From Ciona intestinalis (taxonomy: Eukaryota; Chordata; Ascidiacea; Phlebobranchia; Cionidae), in NCBI RefSeq assembly GCF_000224145.3, contig NC_020166.2, forward strand, positions 1,173,111 to 1,237,110: DNA of 64,000 bases, given 5' to 3'. The position numbers and the translations under genes are program-made. The notes beneath the pieces were generated by a model. That model saw only the letters and a program-made list of their open reading frames with translations. It ran no database searches and had not been told where the DNA came from. Below, piece after piece: positions 1 to 12,038 of this stretch (the first letter of the stretch is position 1; every line of letters starts with the position of its first letter).

Positions 1-169
1 AAAACATCACATAAATCTCATCAAATAAACGAAGATTAGTTAAAACGGTGGAGAGGATTGATTTAGCGGCAAAATGACTGTCATTAAAACACGCAACGGG
101 TAAAAACTACTTGAGAAATACAAATAAAAGCGTGGTTGCTAAACCCAAAAGGACGCGCTGTATTGATCT

Positions 170-215
170 ATTACGTCACACAGCCCAACTTTCCACGGTT
201 TGTGACGTCACAGGT
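170..215. promoter_or_regulatory. pair of CRE/ATF-like sites
   Basis: TTACGTCA and the full palindrome TGACGTCA lie about 30 bp apart, just before a slightly more GC-rich stretch. Such sites bind CREB/ATF factors and are frequent in promoters. No coding start is visible next to them, so assigning them to a gene beyond the left edge is a guess. Confidence 0.3.
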
Positions 216-3200
216 GCTTGGCGATTTCCTGCAATGATGGCGCCCTATGAGAAACCTTACACCAAATGAGAAAGGTTCTAGAACACGCGACTTTGCGTCC
301 ACGTAAAGGCTTAGGTTACTAAGCTGCCACACTATAAACTGCTAACACACAAAAGTCCTATTTTGCCAAATACATAAGCCTTGCACTAAAAGTGGGGACC
401 TTAAAAATACGTGGCACTTAAAGGCTGTAAGACACATAGTATACTGAATTCAAGAGTTAATTATCCCTGCTTCCATTTTGCTCCTAAAACTTGTTGTGCA
501 CATTATACTGTGTGTAGTAGCTAAGTATATTGGTTCAAGCATATTGCTGCACTAATAAAGAGAAAATGATGGAACCACCAACTTTAAGTGCTAATCATTA
601 ACTGCATTGCTTAAATTTTAACTTTTTCTTTGGTATCACACAACATCAGAAGATAGCCATAAAGTAATGGTTAATTAAGATTCAATATAATGTGTCAATT
701 AAGATTCAATTCATAGCTTAAAATAGTGGTTTACTTATTACAAAGCGTATGTTTTAACGAATGTCATTTTGTCGTTACATCTAGTTTTTTCGTTTTTATT
801 ATTTTTTAACTTACACTACTGCAATCAAAGAGATAAATAAAACCTATTAATAATTACCAGTAATATGTCAAACTTCATTAGGTGCGAAAGTTTTTACATA
901 AAGTTGTAACATTAACATTGCTGCTATAGTTTGCATACAATTGATAGATGATGTCAGAGGAATTTACAGGCTCTAAAACTAAGTTAATATTTAACTAGTA
1001 CAAGGCTCCATAGTTCATAACCCCATACCTCTTATTGAAGCAACATAGTTTTCCTTTCAAAATTTCTCCATTAAATTCAATGCACACATAAAAAGTTGGC
1101 TGGTGGCATAAGTACCGTATTGTGTGCTTATACACAATACCCTGCATACTTCCTGGAAAGTAGAGACAACCAGACACTGTATTGGCGTAACCCGCTTTGT
1201 GCCTAAATACACTTCCGTCTTAACCGACAGTTCATGCAATGTGCTGACGAATACTTAGCTATTTAAACCGCACAAACATGTCTGACTGCATGGGCATTAT
1301 GCCTTGCATTGAAAACACCAGCATATCATATGTACACGCTTTAGTTTAGCAAATACACTTCCAAAAAAATTAATAGAGAATAATTTATAACCAGTTTAAA
1401 TTAAACAGAAGCAATTATTCCTTTTTAAATTAAACACGTAGCAACAACAAACACGCCATATTTACACACATACAATACTTCACGATTTCATAATCTATCT
1501 AACTTCTTTAGCTTTTCTGCTAAGTACTTTCATGCACATTTAAGACAGCTACCTTTTGAAAGTTTTTTTTTGTTTTTATCCATAAGATTTGCATACTTTG
1601 CCTTTACATGTGAAAAGCATAGGACATACAACAAGTGATACAAGAATGAGAGTGACAAACCATCGGATTCTTTGAATAGCTAACCAAGTAACCAACAATG
1701 AAACAAATGTATCCGTTTAAATAAAGAACCATACCAACCAAACCTCCATTCAACACCTTATTATCGTGATTTATTTTACTAATCACTGCTTAGACTATCA
1801 GGAGCGTAACATCCTATAACGTCATAATCCCGACGTTCAACCTATTTAATCAGCTTAAGCAGCAGGTTTTCTTAAACAAATCCATTCATATCTCACAACA
1901 CACATGCTGAGCTACTTGAGAAGTACATCAAGAAATTCACGTTTTCGAGATTTGAGGCCAAATTTGAAAGGTTTTAAATCTCATAATAAAAACTAGGTCA
2001 AATGGAGAACTGAGTTTTTGAACATGTGTTACGAAAACGATTAGTAAATTTGGTAACTGAAACTGAAATGCGAACAATATGATTTAACAATCAAATTACA
2101 TACAATGAAAACAAGCGTCTTGCTACGTACTTGCTTGCAAGTTAAAAAAAAATATAAATTGATTAATTTGTATACGATACAGAAACAGATTTTAATAGGT
2201 TTCATAATATGTTGACCAATTAAGCAACTCAGTATACACCAAGAATATGCATGTAAGCCCAACCTTATGGATTATTGATACTGATAGACGTGATAGTATT
2301 ATAATGAATACCAGAACACCTTTAGATAATTCAAAATTCATTGTACAATGCAGCTTATAAATTTATAGAATCTGTTATATTGTCAAAGAGTTTTACCCAA
2401 CAAAATAGTTGACACTAGACATATTATGCCTCCCCTGCTTTAAAAATAAAAATAAAATACATGTAAAACCTTTGTAAACTAAAAATTCAGTAATAATAAT
2501 ATGTAAGTTTAAAGTATCTGTGAACCAAAAAAACGCAAAGGTAGATAAGTGATTTTGAACCCAGTTCAGTTTTTGTTACAATCAAGTAAATATCAACCAT
2601 TTCTCTTACCAATTGCCAGGTTTTTTTTATAAAATAAACTATTGATATGTTTTAATGCAGAACTTATTTTTACACAAATATGGTTTGCTTTGTTACAAAA
2701 CTTATTTCCACAAATATATATTTGTAGATGTTTTTGCTACTAAACTTACTTATTACCAGTAAATTCACTTTCATTAAACACACAAAAAAGAATACAAGGC
2801 TATTCTTATTATTATTCCACAGGGCTTAAAACAAAACATAAATAATAGATAGAAGAAGCTAACCAAGTTGGAAAAGGGGTTTACTTCTTTAATGCATGGA
2901 CATCAAATCCCTCTGCACTTTCAAAGCATAATAGTGAGCAGAGCATATTTTTACAAAACAAACATTATATATAAATCGCTTTTTATAAATTTTACTGTGA
3001 ATTGGACTAAACCTTCGTGAAAAATTCAGGAATTTTAAGTGTTTGAGTAAGATTTTTAGCAATGATATACCTGTACATTAATACCATTATACCAATAGCC
3101 TTTTATTCTCTGATCCCCATGTTAAAAGCTCGGGTTTTTTTATAATACAACTTATTAAATTGAAAAGCTCATTCAGTTAAATCTTGAATAAGACTTGTAC

Positions 3201-3639
3201 AAACTGATACACTTCATAACCAGACCAAACAAAACAACATGTAACACTCTCCAAAACCTTTGAACTAATGACTTGCATTTTAAAGTACAGGAAACATATT
3301 TCTGTACATTTTTTGTGACCTATTTTGATAGCAGCAAATGCAACATAATTTATGAAACAGAGCTTTAACAATTAGCAAAATTAAACCTACATATACTTAA
3401 TTAAATATAAACAATCAAATGCAACTAAAATATGAGTCATTGATACGTGTATATATCTGGTTTAACCTTTTAAATGCAGCTCTGTTTCGTGCATTGTAGA
3501 AACGTGTTCAACATATTCTGCGTGGGCGTACTTACAGTATATCAGTACAACTACAAGTAGTAGACTGCCACACAAGCCTTTGTGTCTTTAAAAGTGCTAA
3601 AATTATAGTTTTTTCAATAAACAACGCAACCAAATTTAT

Positions 3640-3735
3640 TTCCTGTCTTCCACTTGCACTGAATTCAACGTTTGTCGTGGGTTGGGCTATGCGCAGTGAA
3701 CCATAACGAAATTAATGACGTCAAATATACAAATT
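3640..3735. promoter_or_regulatory. possible promoter (TGCGCA plus CRE)
   Basis: A locally GC-richer patch holds an NRF1-like ATGCGCAG at about 3689 and TGACGTCA at about 3715. The two together resemble a housekeeping promoter. No first exon was identified, so this is weak. Confidence 0.22.
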
Positions 3736-4324
3736 TTGTTACAGTAATAATGGGGACGAAACTTTTGTATTTTTTCTGAGGATGAACTTAGCATTGTCGT
3801 ACTTTATAGTTTTAAAACACACCTTGATTACGCTAAATATATTATGACTAGGTAGATATTTAAATACCTATTAACTTTAACTTTAAAATACATAAATTTC
3901 GACTTATGCTATAGTCGTCAACAGGTTGTGTTCATTTACGTTTACGCCTTTACGGGCTGTGCCATGAAGGTAGTAGCAAAATCTATTCCAGCACAATATT
4001 TACAGAAATTCTTGTCCCTTTTAAAATGATTACTGGCCTGTGATAAATCGTTTTGTTTTCAAGACAGCTGCCCTATTTCTAGAAACTAAATTCTAATTAA
4101 TTTCGACCCCAAGCTACGAAACTCGTGTTTGAATACCTCACGTTTACGGTTTGGACTTAATGAAACACCTATGTAACTAAAAAATCAAGTGTTGAGAGAA
4201 AAATTGAAAATTTATTGCTTATTCTGGCTAATATAACACAATTATGGCACGGACATAATTATGACATCAAAAACAGTAGTATAATGAAGATTAGAAATTA
4301 AAACAAAAAAAATGAAAAAAAACG

Positions 4325-4410
4325 TTGGTAGTTGTATGGGTAGTGGGCCAATTTTAGCCAAAACCCTAGGGCTTCCTGGCTTGCGTCGCCACAGAACCTT
4401 ACCCATATAG
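4325..4410. repeat. dispersed repeat ending CATATAGAATAAAA
   Basis: This stretch matches 17610-17690 at low identity: AGTTGT..GGGT, then GG.CCAA, then AAACCC, then CATATAGAATAAAA. The same terminal motif appears inverted as TATATGGGTGAGG at about 6093, 40266, 51334 and 57969. A shared AATAAA-bearing end suggests the 3' end of a retroelement family, but full element limits cannot be set by eye. Confidence 0.4.
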
Positions 4411-4729
4411 AATAAAAAGACACTGGTTTCAAATTCGGCAAATAAAACAAATACTCGCTTGAAATTTGCAGTAAGTAATGGTTGGTGTATAAGCAGTATA
4501 GTGTTGATACGTAATAGTGCAGTACAAACGACTAAAACTGCGTCGCAACTCTAAAGAAAGTGCCCATAGACGTACAAAACAAAGTAGTACACAGATATTC
4601 GAACTACTTAAACCGTATACTAATGTTGTAAACCTTACAGCGTGAGATGGGCCATGGAAACTGTTCTAGTAAAGTATGATTGGGATCTTAGCTTTAAAAG
4701 AAGTGTTTTTGAAAGATTAAATGGTTAAT

Positions 4730-4925
4730 ATAAAAGGTCGGGGTAAGATGGATACCGTTAGCACATAATATCCCGTATTACTAAACGTGTTTTTAACAAT
4801 TAACAACGCTATTTTGAAGTCGGGAAAATACGTTGTATAACTGCGTAAAAATTCTTTGTTTACTAACAAATGGAAAGATAAAACGGATTAAAAACATGGA
4901 CCATCTTACCCCAACCTAGTACGAT
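4730..4925 (-). mobile_element. degenerate MITE copy
   Basis: A diverged member of the palindromic MITE family. It starts GGGGTAAGATGGATACC, has the GTTAGCACATAATATC arm and the TGTTTAC core, and closes ACCATCTTACCCCAACC. Its ends are more decayed than those of the neighbouring copy at 5021. Confidence 0.7.
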
Positions 4926-5020
4926 ATTGCTTAAACCCCATGTGAGTATCGACTATTTTTTTGAAAAGAAATGAATGTTAATGGTTAATAATCTATAGTT
5001 GTTTGATAAATTTCATATGT

Positions 5021-5220
5021 ATAGTATAGGGTGGGGGAAGATGGGACACCTCTTTGGTGTATTTTCTCGTCCTATTTGGTAGTAAACGAAGAACAATCAA
5101 AGAAATGTAATATCGTATCCTCACAACTCCCATAGACCGTTGTTAATTGTTTAAAACACGATAAGGATGTTTGGACATTATGTGCTAAAGGTGTCCCGTC
5201 TTTCTCCACTCTACTATATA
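5021..5220 (+). mobile_element. MITE, in the calpain 3' flank
   Basis: A full copy with terminal inverted repeats (GGGTGGGGGAAGATGGGAC against GTCCCGTCTTTCTCCACTC), the CTCGTCC..TTTGGTAGTAAAC arm and a GTTGTTAATTGTTTAAAAC core. It begins about 20 bp beyond the stop codon of the minus-strand calpain gene, so it probably lies in that transcript's 3' UTR. Strand is a convention: plus means the CTCGTCC arm comes first. Confidence 0.88.
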
Positions 5221-5239
5221 TAAAATTATGTTTGGTAAA

Positions 5240-8200
5240 CTATCGAAGCTCCTCCACGTTTACGCTCTGTTCTGTAAAAATACGGACTAAGAATTCTCCG
5301 TCTTCGTCGCCGTAGAACGTAGAAGGCACCAACAGGTAACTACCAGGCTCCAGTTCAGCAGTTAACGTGACTTCTCGTCGGTTGATATAAGAACCCGTGT
5401 TAATAACTTCTCTGTTACGACTGAAGAAGCGATAATCAAGCTTGCCACTGGGTCTGGTTGTTACCTGGAAATTAATTAAATAAATGGGTTAACTACGAGA
5501 TACCATCCATATGTAACTATGTAAACGATATTTATTATTCTTTTATGACAACTTCGAGAACCCTTAAGATTACTGAGTTTGCAACTAAAGATTACTGAGT
5601 CGTTAAGTGTCTTGCCGAAAAAACACATAAGCACAAAATAGTATGCATAAAAAGATAATTTCGTTATATTATATTACCATGATCGAAAAAATTAAGTGAT
5701 GCTAAAACAGCATTTGATTCTCTCTATTTACCAGGAAAAACTACATTATGTAAACCTATCAAATTTCTCACCTTGAAGATATTGAGGCACAGATAAAGAT
5801 TCTTCATTCCGTCACTTCTACCTTCTCTCCTATACTCCTGCATTAGACCAATCACAACCGAGCATTTGCCTTCTTCTTCTGGTGCGTCCTCGTCCGGACG
5901 GAACACATCTAAGAAACGAGAGATAAAATTGTAATTTCTCAAAGCAAAGTTATATTGAAACCATGGCATGTGTTCTAAAAAGTTTCTTTTTTTAGGTTTG
6001 GTAAATCGTAAAACAGAACCCGTGGTATGACGACTTTTGTAACCCAAAACGTAAAAAAATCCTTTGATTCACCAAAACGTTTTTCTATAGTCCATATGGG
6101 TGAGGTTTTTAAGAACCTAGTTAAGAACCAGGTTTGCTCATTACCGCAGAATTTATGACTTTTTACCTGGTTGGTTGAACTCAAGCAAGTATTGAGGGTT
6201 GGTCTGGTATTTACGGAGGTCGTTCCTACTTCCGCCAGATGTCCTACCATTCACCCAGTTGCCTTGCACAGTAGAAAGTAGCCATCTACATAAGTATATA
6301 TATAGTAGTTATAAGTCAGGTCATTGGTACACTATCGTTGTTATCTGCCACGCGGGAATAAATATTAATGAGGAAGTTTTTGTGCCTGTTTATTGCACGG
6401 AACGGTGGAAGCGGTATACACTGTGGGGTAAAAATACTTAAAACTTATAGATTTAATTCTAAATCGTTTTAACCCAATTAAACTAACAACGAAGAAGACA
6501 GTTAGCGTATATAGAAGTACTGCGTTTGCTGCTTTATTCTATCTCACCAATATTCGACGCACGACGGCGAGGTACGTCATGGAATTTAGGCCATAGTTGG
6601 CCCCTTACTTAACACCAAAGACACACAAACATTATTGCATGAAACACAATGCCTATGGCCATTCGTGCACAGTGTTAGTTTAAACTGTCGCAAACTAAGA
6701 CCTGTCGCCTGTCGGTTTCCCGTCACTGTCGAAATCTGGTCCAACCGTGCAGAATGTGACGTCAGTAAAGTAGTTTGTGAAGTCATCAAACGACATCCAC
6801 CATTCTCCATTGTCTCTGTTCTCGTACCCCATGCTGTACTTTACGTCATCGGGTATGTAGTGCCACGTAAATGAACTGAAATGTATTTTGAATTCTAATT
6901 TGATATTGTGTTTTGAATTGATAGCATATATATTATATTGAAGTTTCCAAACGCTGTAGCCTACTGCCGTGCGGCATATTTAAACTCCTATAGACATGGT
7001 GATCCCATTACCCTAGCAAAGTGGTTAGCCTGCCCCTATAACACAAAAGATATGGATTCGAGTCCTACCGCCATGGCCATTATATTCCTTTGGGCAAGAG
7101 TCGCAAGACACTTATCAGATAAACATATAAGAGAGCTAAGCTGTAAAAAATAGGCACGTATCATTATAAAAATGATTTGTTGTAAACAAAAAACATGAGA
7201 AAGTGTAAAAACACGCATTGAATAACTTAATTGAGGGTATGTGTTTTAAATTGTAAACTAACACACAATGACACAAACAACACAATGAACTACTTACTCG
7301 TCGCTCCAATCACCTTTCCATTCATTCTTGCCACCCCATGGGTTCCTTAATTTAACCAGCTTAACTGTATCCCCACGGTAGTTGACCTGTGCATATTATT
7401 CCTGTTAGAATTTTCGTAAAATTTTACATAGCATGTTCTACGGACTGTCGTCTTTTGTTATGTTCTATTATATGTGGGTGGGGTCCAGCAGCGTGGCACG
7501 CCATGAGTCTCTCTTAAGGTGGTTACCTTCTAAGATTTAAGCCAGGATTGGAAGTTATCATCCATATATATATATACATATTGAAAAAAGAATGAAAATG
7601 TCTCATCTTACCCCAGCCTACTATACCGGTATACTATGTACTGGGAGATGAATATGAGCAATTTAGCAATACTCACCTTTGCCACTTTAAGCACTGAATA
7701 AGCGTGTGCACTCACAAGGCCTGTGGTTGAGTCAACAGATTCAGTTGTTCCTTGAATACCTCCGCATACGAAACTATCGTTCCGTAAAGCTCTGAAAAGT
7801 GGAAACAAAATGTCTTATATATCAATTAACTCGTAAGCTGGCACGAGGTGATAAACCCGTGTTATAACGACTGTCGTTTTCCGGCCCCGCGAGGATAAAG
7901 TAAGTTACATTCATTCATTCATTCATTCATTTATATCCAAACCTAATGATATACCCAAACCACTCCAGTACCCCGCCAATACATATCTATACTGTCTTAC
8001 TTGGTCATTATCCTGAATAGATTACTGGGTGTCTTGCTACCCAAGTCATAAGTGACAGCGATACCACCAGTTAAGTCTTCCATTCCATCTTGTGTAAAAC
8101 CTCCCTCGGTGGCTTGGTAGGACCCATGGACTCTGTTGTATAAGAAGGCACTTAATATGGGTGTTAGGTAATATTTAAGGAACCGCAAGCGCTGGTTTGA

Positions 8201-11200
8201 GGCGAGCGCTCTTTTTATTGACTTACTTTGGCATACGCCGTTTAACATGGACATCCTTTTTCATACACCCCGAGCCAGCATACAAGTTATCACAAATGTA
8301 ACTTATTGATACAAATGTAAAACATTTATTCCTACGTGATAGGCTAACGACAGTCTTTATAACATGGATATCGAATTCAATGTACCTCGTGCCACTTACG
8401 AGTTAACTAATATGTAACTTTGTAGGTGAATATTTATCTACATACTTAGCATAGGCCTTTTCCATCAACGGCAGCCAGAACTCATCTGGATTCGCTGATC
8501 TACCGAAGCAGAGGGAACCACGCAGTGTGGGAAGGTTGTCATCAACTATGACGTCAACCCATTGTCCAAACCTCCAAAACCGGAAGTGAAACATGCCTAC
8601 GTAATCTGGTCCCGTCATTACCTGGTCCCCGGGAACAACCTAAAGTAGTTTATGTGGTCAGTTGTGCGGAACTGAAGCAGTGATGGTTAACCAATGTCTG
8701 TTATGGTTCCTTGTATCGAACTTGTGCAATGTTTATTTATACTGAACTTTCTAAGTTGCAAAATACATGCACAACACCGACCGAAATCCATTTAGGTGTA
8801 ACTGTAAGCATTATTATCAATATTCCATATCTTATTCTTGTGATCAAACACATAATAAACGTTTCTACATTTATTTGTGCAGTTGCCAAAACGATATTTT
8901 TCCAGAACATCCAACTTTTCTGCTTAATGTACACGAAGAAGGAACTGCCATGTAGCAAGCAGCCAAAGGGCCCAAGTTTCCCCACTTTTATAAACATTAA
9001 GATACATTACCTTTTGTATATGTTTCGACGATCTGCATATAGCTGCAGACGATGCGAGCCACCAACAGTTTCCAAGCATCCCTTGTATGATATCCTCACT
9101 ACTTTGACCGTTCTTTAACAAGCGTGGATTTGGTGAAAGATCCTGAAGCAATAATAATTAAGTTATAGAAGGTTGGGGGAAGATTGGACACATTTTCGAT
9201 TTTTTTCTCGTCTCATTTGGTAGTAAACAAAGAAGTTTTAAATAATTATAAAATCGTATCCTCACGACTCCTATAGACGGTTGTTAATTGTTTAAAACAC
9301 GATTAGGATGAGTAATATGTTATAAAGGTGTCCCGTCTTTCCCAACCTACTACAGTGCTCTGGAGTAAGATGTATACATACCGTTAGTGGATAAACCTCG
9401 CATTTTCTAATCGTGTTTTGATAAATTAACAACGAGCTTTTGAGTCGTGAGGATGCGGTTATATAATTTTGTTAATAGTGTTTGTACTACCAAATAGTAC
9501 GAAAACACATAGATTCCGCATATGCAAGTACCAGTTACCGCAGTTGGTTGTGGTATATAAAGATGTGTGGATTAACTCTGACCAAGCGATATAATGATCC
9601 GCGTGTAATTACCAGTATGTTCAGAGCGTGTAAGTTCAAATCCTAATATTTACTGAACCGATAACGAGCATGTTCAAGACCTTTATACCTCCCATGAACA
9701 AGGCCTAATGCTGTACTTCGCAGCAACCAATATCGTGTTTAGGGTGCCGGGATACTTAATGAACTACACACACGTTTCTGCAAACCACGGTATATTGACT
9801 TATCGCTTATGTAATGAATTCTAAGTTCATTTTGGTGGATATATCATTAACAACTATGGACACAAATATAGTTGTCGTAGTATACGTCTACGAGTCATAG
9901 AAGGTACATTTATAAAATGTTGTCAACATTCATTGTTTATCACCAGATGTGAAGAGAAAATAATGAAAACATGGACCAACCGAGTATATGATCCACACTA
10001 TACAGGGATACCTATAAAGGTTTGACCATATAAATCACGCAGGGGTAACCAGTCACACCACAAGCTTACACAGTGTCAGCCATATTCGCCACTTTGTTTG
10101 CTCACCATAGGCCGTTTCCATTCAATGTCTCCCCATTTACTTGGTGCACGCGATGTGTAATACAAAGATTTAGATTCAGCGGGAAAATCTTTGTCTCTAT
10201 ACACATATGCCTTCCCTGCTTCGGCGCTTTTCTTCAGGATAACCTCCTTGATTTCCCCGAATTCCTAGGGAAGTTTGCGAGTGTTGAAACTAGTAAACGA
10301 CGTATAATATGCTGTAGTAGTTGTTTAGTACGTAAAAATGATAACAAATATCCCATTTATCTTTTTGATCACGATAGCGAGTGTTAACACGAAGTAAAAT
10401 GTTGTGTATATGTGACGCTCTGGTAAATGCTTATGCGTGGCAATTTGCAGCGATATCCCGTATTTTCGAAGAGACAAATAAAATTCTGTTATGACCGAAA
10501 TAAATGACGAAAGAGCTAATTTAGAAAGAAAATATGTTATTTCGTATTTCTATGAAAAGGAAATTGAGTTTCACGCAGTGATATATTAATAGTTCACGCT
10601 GTCAATAATATTTGCGGACCATCCCTTTGTATATTGACCATAACCCGACAGGAATGTGGGTATTTGGACGCTGGGCGGTTCATTTCGAATATATATAGTT
10701 TTTAACCTTTTAACTATTTTGTTTTGAGGGCGTTTTCACAGCTGCATTTTAGATGCAGAAATATGCATTTTAGGAGTTTTGTGTAAACTAAATGAGAGTA
10801 AGTAACCTATATCGAATGAAAATTTCATATTACATTTTTAAAAAATTCGCTTTTTGCATGATCCATTTGGAGACGCAAAGCAAACTGAGTTAAGTTTAAT
10901 CTTATGTGTTGAAAGGGAATACAATAACGGTTTGCACTCAGCGGGAGTGCTTGCGATAAACGGCTCGTTAACCAGCATGGTTGTACTAGATAACAAGCCC
11001 GCGGTTACATTCTACGCTGCGATGTCCTTAGAGATTATATAACGTTAAAAGCGCTTCTATATAATAAGCTGTGAAATAGGTTAGTGGTTTGCGACTATTG
11101 TGTTAGTGGTTTGCGACTATTGTGCAATTGTTGTTAATCGTGTTGAATCATTTGTATCTGTGTGAACTCAAACTGTGACATGATACGTAGCTATGAGTGA

Positions 11201-12038
11201 CCGCTTTTAAAATCGAAAAATTAAATATAGGATGCAATGCACCGTAGTATATAGTAGGATGGGGGAAGATGGGACACCTTTAGCACATAAGATCCAAATA
11301 TCCTAATCGTGTTTTAAACAATTAACAACGGTCTATGGTAGTTATGAAGTTACAGTTTTATATTTCTTTGAATATTCTTTGTTTACTACTAAACGGGACG
11401 AGAAAACAGAATGAAAATGTGTCCCATCTTCCCCCACGATACTCTATACAAAAGATTTCGCAGTTGTGCAAGTTATGCTTAACAACTTATTATGTTTAAC
11501 CTGTGGTTTATTAGAAATGATTAAAGTGTCAAAAACTCATTGATTTATTTAACTTTTGTATTCGCGTGACGGGGCAACGACAGTCATTACACTATATGTG
11601 TTTTGTTCCATTCACCTCGTGCCGCTTACGAGTTAGCACGTATGTAACTTTGTTGGTGATCGTTTCAAGTGTATATGTCTCACGCATATGGTAGGGTGGG
11701 GGGAGACGGGACACCTTTAGCACATACCTGATCGTGTTCAGTACAATTAATAGGTCTATGAGAGTAGTGAGGATGCGGTTTTATGATTCTTTTAATGTTA
11801 TTTGTTTACTACCAAATGGAACGGAAAATATAATGAAAATGTGTCCCATCTTTTTCCCACCCTACTGTATCTTAGATCTTACCGATGTGATAGTGTTTGA
11901 CGTTAAAGAAGCTCCTTCTATGTTTTCAATGATATCTGGATCGGCCCGAGGTTCGACTGGTAGGGGTGCTTCGATGACGGTTTCTGTGACGTCATGTTCT
12001 CCATCTGATTCTGTGGTTGAGCTGTTGTTGTTGCCCAT
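5240..12038 (-). CDS. calpain cysteine protease without penta-EF domain
   Basis: Eleven exons join in phase to 543 residues: 11883-12038, 10106-10264, 9011-9142, 8446-8639, 8001-8132, 7677-7791, 7298-7386, 6702-6875, 6167-6285, 5772-5908, 5240-5464. Calpains are Ca2+-dependent cytosolic proteases. Visible are [10 protein letters not shown] and IEWKRP before the core, GMLGNCWW with the catalytic Cys at about residue 131, [14 protein letters not shown], the His in SAHAYSV at about 287, and the Asn in RNPWG at about 311. The spacing of the triad fits active calpains. Residues from about 345 carry NGEWWMSF, then SGGSRN, then the C2-like domain III ending in FLVRIF. The gene stops there, so there is no penta-EF calmodulin-like domain. 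The chosen start gives MGNNNSS, an N-myristoylation-type end; the first 70 or so residues are acidic and not conserved. The family is certain; the subfamily was not assigned. Confidence 0.9.
6995..7080 (+). repeat. tRNA-like SINE remnant in a calpain intron
   Basis: TAGCAAAGTGGTTAGCC resembles a tRNA A box, and about 35 nt later GGATTCGAGTCC matches a B box. There is no convincing acceptor stem or anticodon arm, so it reads as a tRNA-derived SINE or tRNA pseudogene rather than a working tRNA. It lies in the intron 6876-7297. Confidence 0.5.
7561..7626 (-). mobile_element. MITE fragment (one arm)
   Basis: Only the terminal arm is kept: GAAAATGTCTCATCTTACCCCAGCCTACTATA, preceded by a short TA run. 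It lies in the calpain intron 7387-7676, about 50 nt from the exon at 7677. Confidence 0.6.
7828..7933 (+). mobile_element. SINE copy with ATTC-repeat tail
   Basis: Starts AACTCGTAAGCTGGCACGAGG, continues CCCGTGTTATAACGACTGTCG and GCGAGGATAAAGTAAG, and ends in TTACATTCATTCATTC. This is the best-kept copy of the short SINE in the window and defines its consensus. It lies in the calpain intron 7792-8000. Confidence 0.75.
8336..8412 (-). mobile_element. SINE copy, head half, inverted
   Basis: The reverse complement gives ACTCGTAAGTGGCACGAGG followed by GTTATAAAGACTGTCG, the same SINE without its tail. It lies in the calpain intron 8133-8445. Confidence 0.65.
9165..9354 (+). mobile_element. MITE, 22 nt from a calpain exon
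   Basis: Opens GGTTGGGGGAAGATTGGAC and closes GTCCCGTCTTTCCCAACC, with the CTCGTCTCATTTGGTAGTAA arm. It begins 22 nt from the acceptor of the catalytic-Cys exon 9011-9142. Confidence 0.85.
9355..9512 (-). mobile_element. degenerate MITE in tandem with the previous copy
   Basis: Directly abuts the copy at 9165. It reads GGAGTAAGATGTATAC, GTTAGTGGATAA, CTAATCGTGTTTTGATAAATTAAC and GTACTACCAAATAGTACG, which is the opposite orientation of the family; the far end is lost. Confidence 0.55.
11248..11448 (-). mobile_element. MITE in calpain intron 1
   Basis: Complete copy: TATAGTAGGATGGGGGAAGA at one end, CATCTTCCCCCACGATACT at the other, with the TTTAGCACATAAGATCC arm first. Confidence 0.88.
11565..11652 (-). 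mobile_element. SINE copy, inverted, in calpain intron 1
   Basis: The reverse complement reads AACTCGTAAGCGGCACGAGGTG, then GACTGTCGTTGCCCCGTCACGCG. The tail is missing. Confidence 0.68.
11690..11870 (-). mobile_element. MITE 12 nt inside calpain intron 1
   Basis: Starts GGTAGGGTGGGGGGAGACGG and ends TTTTTCCCACCCTACTGTAT. On the minus strand the intron-1 donor is at 11882, so only about 12 intron bases separate exon 1 from this element. Confidence 0.86.

Larger units (their letters stand above)
1..3740. other. gene-free AT-rich stretch
   Basis: I see no exon with a recognisable protein motif or a splice-consistent reading frame on either strand. The short open frames here mostly lack an ATG start, overlap one another on both strands, and have the skewed composition expected of AT-rich non-coding DNA. 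It could be intergenic sequence, an intron, or the UTR of a gene lying to the left. CRE-like palindromes occur near the left edge and near 3715. Confidence 0.5.

Noticed and set aside
6995..7080. A functional tRNA gene
   Set aside because: A and B boxes are recognisable, but no acceptor stem pairing or complete cloverleaf forms; treated as a SINE or pseudogene remnant.
8711..9118. 135-codon plus-strand frame over a calpain exon
   Set aside because: It is antisense to the catalytic-Cys exon and the adjacent intron; the minus-strand exon has clear family motifs and matching phases.
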